Below, in pieces: positions 61,301 through 64,000 of a stretch of DNA of 64,000 nt. Each line of letters begins with the position of its first letter. Positions within the stretch are counted from its first letter, which is position 1. The stretch covers positions 22,124 to 86,123 of the forward strand of contig JBJXHC010000124.1 in NCBI GenBank assembly GCA_046160825.1, written 5' to 3'. Below the pieces are notes generated by a model. It was not told where the DNA came from. It ran no database searches and worked only from the letters and a program-made list of their open reading frames with translations. The DNA is from JBJXHC01 sp046160825 (GTDB taxonomy: Bacteria > Bacteroidota > Ignavibacteria > UBA10030 > UBA6906). A program made the translations under genes and the position numbers.

Positions 61301-62481
61301 TCGCTTACAACACAGAATGGCTCGATGCCCTTAAGACCTCGCGCGAAGCAAAGCAATGGCGCGCAAGCAGCATCATATCCGACGGCCAGTATGCCGCCAT
61401 CAAGGCGAAATTCACCACACCGCTCTACACGCCCAATCTCTTCATCCGGATTGCTCTGTTCATTTTCTCGTATATCGCCCTGAGCGGGTTTTCCGGCATG
61501 GTATTTCTGTTCGTTACCCTGATTGGCGAACGCGGGCTTGGCGTCGTCGGTATTCTTGTGGGAATTGCGTTGTCCGTGGTTCTCGAACTCCTCGTCAAGC
61601 ACCGTCATTTGTACAAGGCCGGTATTGACGATGCGCTGCTGTACGCATCGCTCGGGTTTACCATCGGTGGTGCGGTGTGGCTTTACCTGGACATGGTTGC
61701 AGGAACAACGCTCTGGGTTATTCCATGGCTCATAGCTTTCCCGTTCCTCGTCTGGGGCGTTGTGCGGTTTACCGACCGTCTGGTAGCCGCTGCCGCGTAC
61801 ATCTGTGTGCTGGGAATTGTCTTCACACCGTTGCTTGAGGGTGGCCCGGTCGGGAAGTCAATCCTGCCGTTTTCCGCGATGGCTGTAGCTATCATTGCTT
61901 ACGTTCTCGCCCGCAAGTATAAAGACCAGGAACCGTTGCATCCATACGAGGATTGTCTGTACATCGTGGAGCTTCTCGCTCTTGCAACATTCTATGCCGC
62001 GGGGAATTACTACGTTGTTCGCGAGCTGAACCAGGTGTTGATGAATACAACGATTGCTGAGGGTGAGGATATTCCCCTGGCGTTCCTGTTCTATGCGCTC
62101 ACCGCCCTCACGCCTGTTGCGTACATTGTGCGAGGGTTGATGATCCGTGATCATCTCCTGCTGCGCACCGGCTTGATTGCCGCGGTGCTCTCCGTGCTGA
62201 CGTTCAGATATTATTTCCATGTCGTACCGCCGGAGGTTGCACTCACAGTCGCCGGAGTTGTGCTCTTCGTGTTGGCGATTGCGGCAACGCGGCATTTGCG
62301 GACCCGGCGCGATGGTTACACCGACAAACATCTGTTGCATGAGAAACTCAAAGGTCTCGATGCCGAAGCACTGCTGGTTGCTCATTCGCTCGGCGCTTCT
62401 CCTCAGGTTCAGCCTGTGGAGAAGAAATTTGAAGGCGGAGGAGGAGAATTTGGCGGTGGTGGAGCGGGGGGAGGGTGGTAG
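61297..62481 (+). CDS. Multi-spanning membrane protein with Gly-rich, Trp-terminated tail
   Basis: 394 residues starting at GTG 61297. About ten helices (LFIRIALFIFSYIALSGFSG, GILVGIALSVVLELLV, TLWVIPWLIAFPFLVWG and others) followed by a cytoplasmic stretch (RHLRTRRDGYTDKHLLHEKL) and a C-terminal tail reading EGGGGEFGGGGAGGGW. This GGGGxxGGGGAxGxW ending recurs in unrelated bacterial membrane proteins such as TPM and DUF2207 families. Function unknown; paired with the DUF2157-like protein. Confidence 0.75.
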   Translation: MIAYNTEWLDALKTSREAKQWRASSIISDGQYAAIKAKFTTPLYTPNLFIRIALFIFSYIALSGFSGMVFLFVTLIGERGLGVVGILVGIALSVVLELLVKHRHLYKAGIDDALLYASLGFTIGGAVWLYLDMVAGTTLWVIPWLIAFPFLVWGVVRFTDRLVAAAAYICVLGIVFTPLLEGGPVGKSILPFSAMAVAIIAYVLARKYKDQEPLHPYEDCLYIVELLALATFYAAGNYYVVRELNQVLMNTTIAEGEDIPLAFLFYALTALTPVAYIVRGLMIRDHLLLRTGLIAAVLSVLTFRYYFHVVPPEVALTVAGVVLFVLAIAATRHLRTRRDGYTDKHLLHEKLKGLDAEALLVAHSLGASPQVQPVEKKFEGGGGEFGGGGAGGGW

Positions 62482-62675
62482 ATCGCAAAAAAAGCTGCCC
62501 AATGGCCTCCAGGGATGTTATCCTGAGACCTGCTCTTGTTTTCAGGGTCGCCCGCCTGCCTCTATGTATTCGTCGAGGCGGGCAGGAAGAATCTGATTGA
62601 GAGGGGAAAGGGATTGTTTGTTGCTCAAAAATCCGAGACAGCGTCTCAGAAATCACATAAACACGGATACTGGTT
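62482..62675. other. Intergenic region with palindromic strings
   Basis: It holds TTATCCTGAG and paired GCCCGCCTGCC / GGCGGGCAGG segments typical of dispersed intergenic elements, then an abrupt fall in GC towards 62640. No gene seen. Confidence 0.4.
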
Positions 62676-63110
62676 ATGGATGTTCCTAAAGCAAACCCCT
62701 TAGCAAATATTGATATGGACTACCTTCATAGACTTCAAGACGCAGAAAAAGAATCTTGGTACTCTCACTGGAATGCTTTGTTGACTTTTAATGGGATACT
62801 GTTGGCTGCATTTTCGTTGATTGGTGTTGTAGGAAAAGGGAACAAGTTGGTACTGTTATCTCTTCTTGCTTGTTCGATTCTATCATCCTTTTTGATAATT
62901 TGGAATTTTATCAGTCTTGGTAATTTGTATGGAGAGATTAAAGAGTACTATTTGAAGAGACCATCCAAATCTACCCAAGACGATAAGAATCAGCGCAGGC
63001 AAAAAATGGTGTCGCAATCAAAATGGCGAAAGGGACGTACTCGAATTGCGCAGGTCCTGATTGTTGCTGAGTGTATTATGCTATTTGTATTCATTCTAAC
63101 GCTTCCATAG
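62676..63110 (+). CDS. Small membrane protein with three helices, unknown
   Basis: 144 residues. A helical N-terminus (DYLHRLQDAEKESWYSHW) leads into NALLTFNGILLAAFSLIGVV, LVLLSLLACSILSSFLIIWNF, a charged loop rich in K and R, and VLIVAECIMLFVFILTLP. Codon use and base composition are clearly AT-richer than in the genes before 62481, suggesting separate origin. No recognised family. No good ribosome binding site before ATG 62676. Confidence 0.65.
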   Translation: MDVPKANPLANIDMDYLHRLQDAEKESWYSHWNALLTFNGILLAAFSLIGVVGKGNKLVLLSLLACSILSSFLIIWNFISLGNLYGEIKEYYLKRPSKSTQDDKNQRRQKMVSQSKWRKGRTRIAQVLIVAECIMLFVFILTLP

Positions 63111-63118
63111 AGGTGTGC

Positions 63119-64000
63119 ATGACGCGTAACGCAATATCAATGAAGGCATTGAACAAGGATCTTATCCCACTTGCTATATCCTTGACCATCATTATAGGCT
63201 GCAAATCAGATTCGACTGATCCGGCCCCTCCAGACACGGTACCACCAACAGTATCGATTCCGATACCGACAAACAATTCAACTGTTACGGACTCCATACT
63301 AGTATCGGCAATCGCATCAGATAATGTTGGTGTAGAGAAAGTTGAGTTTTATATTGATGGCGAACTCAGAAGCACTCGATCAACTGTTCCTTGGCAATAC
63401 AACTGGGTTGTGCAAGACCTATCAGGGAATTCTATCCACACTATTCTTGCGAAGGCGTATGACGCTGCCCAAAATGTCGGTTCATCTGCGACGGTAAATG
63501 TTACTGTCAATAGAACCGTGCAGGCTCTACAATTCAATGGATCAACTGACTATGTCAGACTCCCATCATCGGCATCGTTAACTTCATTTTCCAATCAAAT
63601 TACAATCGAAACCTGGGTACAAATTGTATCCTATGGAAGTGGAGGGCAGATAATTGCGTCAGGAAATGAGAATGAATATGCCCTTGCTGTGAAGTCAGAT
63701 GGCAGGTTAGCCGTTACCATGGTGTTTATCAATCCTCAGGCTAATCACGAATTCATAGGGAAAACAGTGCTGGGATTGAGCACTTGGTACCATGTCGCTT
63801 TCACTTATAACGGTTCGATTGAATCTATTTTAATCAATGGTATTGTCGATACATCATTCTCATCTTCTGGTGCCATAAACAGTTCTCAATATGATGAGAA
63901 CATCTCAATTGGTGCTTATAGCTACAATAATCACGCGTTGCATAGTACATTTCTAAGCGGTATCCTTGACGAACTTCGGATATGGGATGTCAGTCGTTCG
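63119..64000 (+). CDS. Lipoprotein with Ig-like and LamG domains, 3' end beyond window
   Basis: 294 codons from ATG 63119 (after AGAGGTG) to the right edge, no stop. The signal has a good lipobox LTIIIGC. An Ig-like domain follows (about 50-135: TNNSTVTDSILVSAIASDN, VEKVEFYIDGELRST, AKAYDAAQNVGSSATVNVTV). A LamG/concanavalin-like domain starts near 140 (LQFNGSTDYVRLPSSASL, ITIETWVQIVSYG, STWYHVAFTYNGSIESILING, SGILDELRIWDVSRS). These domains bind sugars or proteins at the cell surface. It is AT-rich like its upstream neighbour. Confidence 0.85.
   Translation, partial: MTRNAISMKALNKDLIPLAISLTIIIGCKSDSTDPAPPDTVPPTVSIPIPTNNSTVTDSILVSAIASDNVGVEKVEFYIDGELRSTRSTVPWQYNWVVQDLSGNSIHTILAKAYDAAQNVGSSATVNVTVNRTVQALQFNGSTDYVRLPSSASLTSFSNQITIETWVQIVSYGSGGQIIASGNENEYALAVKSDGRLAVTMVFINPQANHEFIGKTVLGLSTWYHVAFTYNGSIESILINGIVDTSFSSSGAINSSQYDENISIGAYSYNNHALHSTFLSGILDELRIWDVSRS

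Noticed and set aside
1..64000. tRNA, rRNA, IS transposase, integrase or prophage genes
   Set aside because: I looked for T-loop strings, rRNA-like blocks, DDE/tyrosine recombinase motifs and phage structural genes and saw none.

Overview
The window reads as a chromosomal segment of a Gram-negative bacterium of the Fibrobacteres-Chlorobi-Bacteroidetes (FCB) group, most likely near Ignavibacteria, Kryptonia or Kapabacteria. Three things support this. Two secreted proteins end in a type IX secretion (T9SS) C-terminal domain with the NYPNPFNP signature. There are many signal-peptide and outer-membrane beta-barrel proteins. There is also a four-helix-bundle (rRNA intervening-sequence type) protein of the kind common in these lineages. 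Three promoters carry a TTGACA-17 bp-TATATT consensus, which differs from the classical Bacteroidetes pattern. The assignment is inference. I saw no rRNA, tRNA, CRISPR array, IS transposase or phage block.

Layout. 1-1957 (minus): a GT4 glycosyltransferase running off the left edge and a TVP38-type membrane protein. 2064-10491 (plus): a strong promoter followed by an envelope and redox operon with three beta-barrel proteins, a dihaem lipoprotein resembling hydrazine synthase alpha subunit (HzsA), a TlpA/ResA thioredoxin, DUF4266, DUF3570 and a T9SS-exported NHL-propeller protein. 10582-13208: a 36-codon leader ORF, three pseudopilin-like genes and a terminator. 13262-19838: polyphosphate kinase, a fatty-acid hydroxylase family protein, a secreted BNR-type propeller, a SirB1-like protein, an EamA transporter and an aldo/keto reductase.

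20105-28579: an ABC exporter operon on the minus strand (PDZ protein, NEW3 membrane protein, ATPase, two permeases), divergent from a histidine kinase/response regulator pair. Four 10-bp-spaced direct repeats lie between them, which suggests one regulatory module. 28660-33248 (minus): cupin, murB, HAD phosphatase, priA. 33399-43911 (minus): a long tightly packed run hisA, pfkB-type kinase, dapB, dapA, dapD, RmlD-like reductase, serS and two half-size ABC exporters. A four-helix-bundle gene with 17-bp terminal inverted repeats sits between the two exporter genes.

44343-50665: a TolB-like protein, a 1382-residue secreted esterase mosaic with a T9SS tail, and a small XRE regulator/membrane protein operon behind a double operator. 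50871-52696: two genes each broken by the apparent loss of one G (an unknown membrane protein and a DUF2442 protein), flanking ferritin. 52850-55200: a CPA2 cation/proton antiporter and an NAD-binding epimerase-like protein. 55475-64000: a 1040-residue secreted sugar-dehydrogenase-like/PKD/PA14 protein, an orphan xanthine dehydrogenase FeS/FAD subunit, two DUF2157-like multi-spanning membrane proteins, a small membrane protein, and a LamG lipoprotein cut by the right edge.

The intergenic spaces hold several unexplained structures: a compact three-way junction at 19984-20056, a pair of related hairpin elements at about 45649 and 55268 whose stems covary, and several REP-like palindromes.
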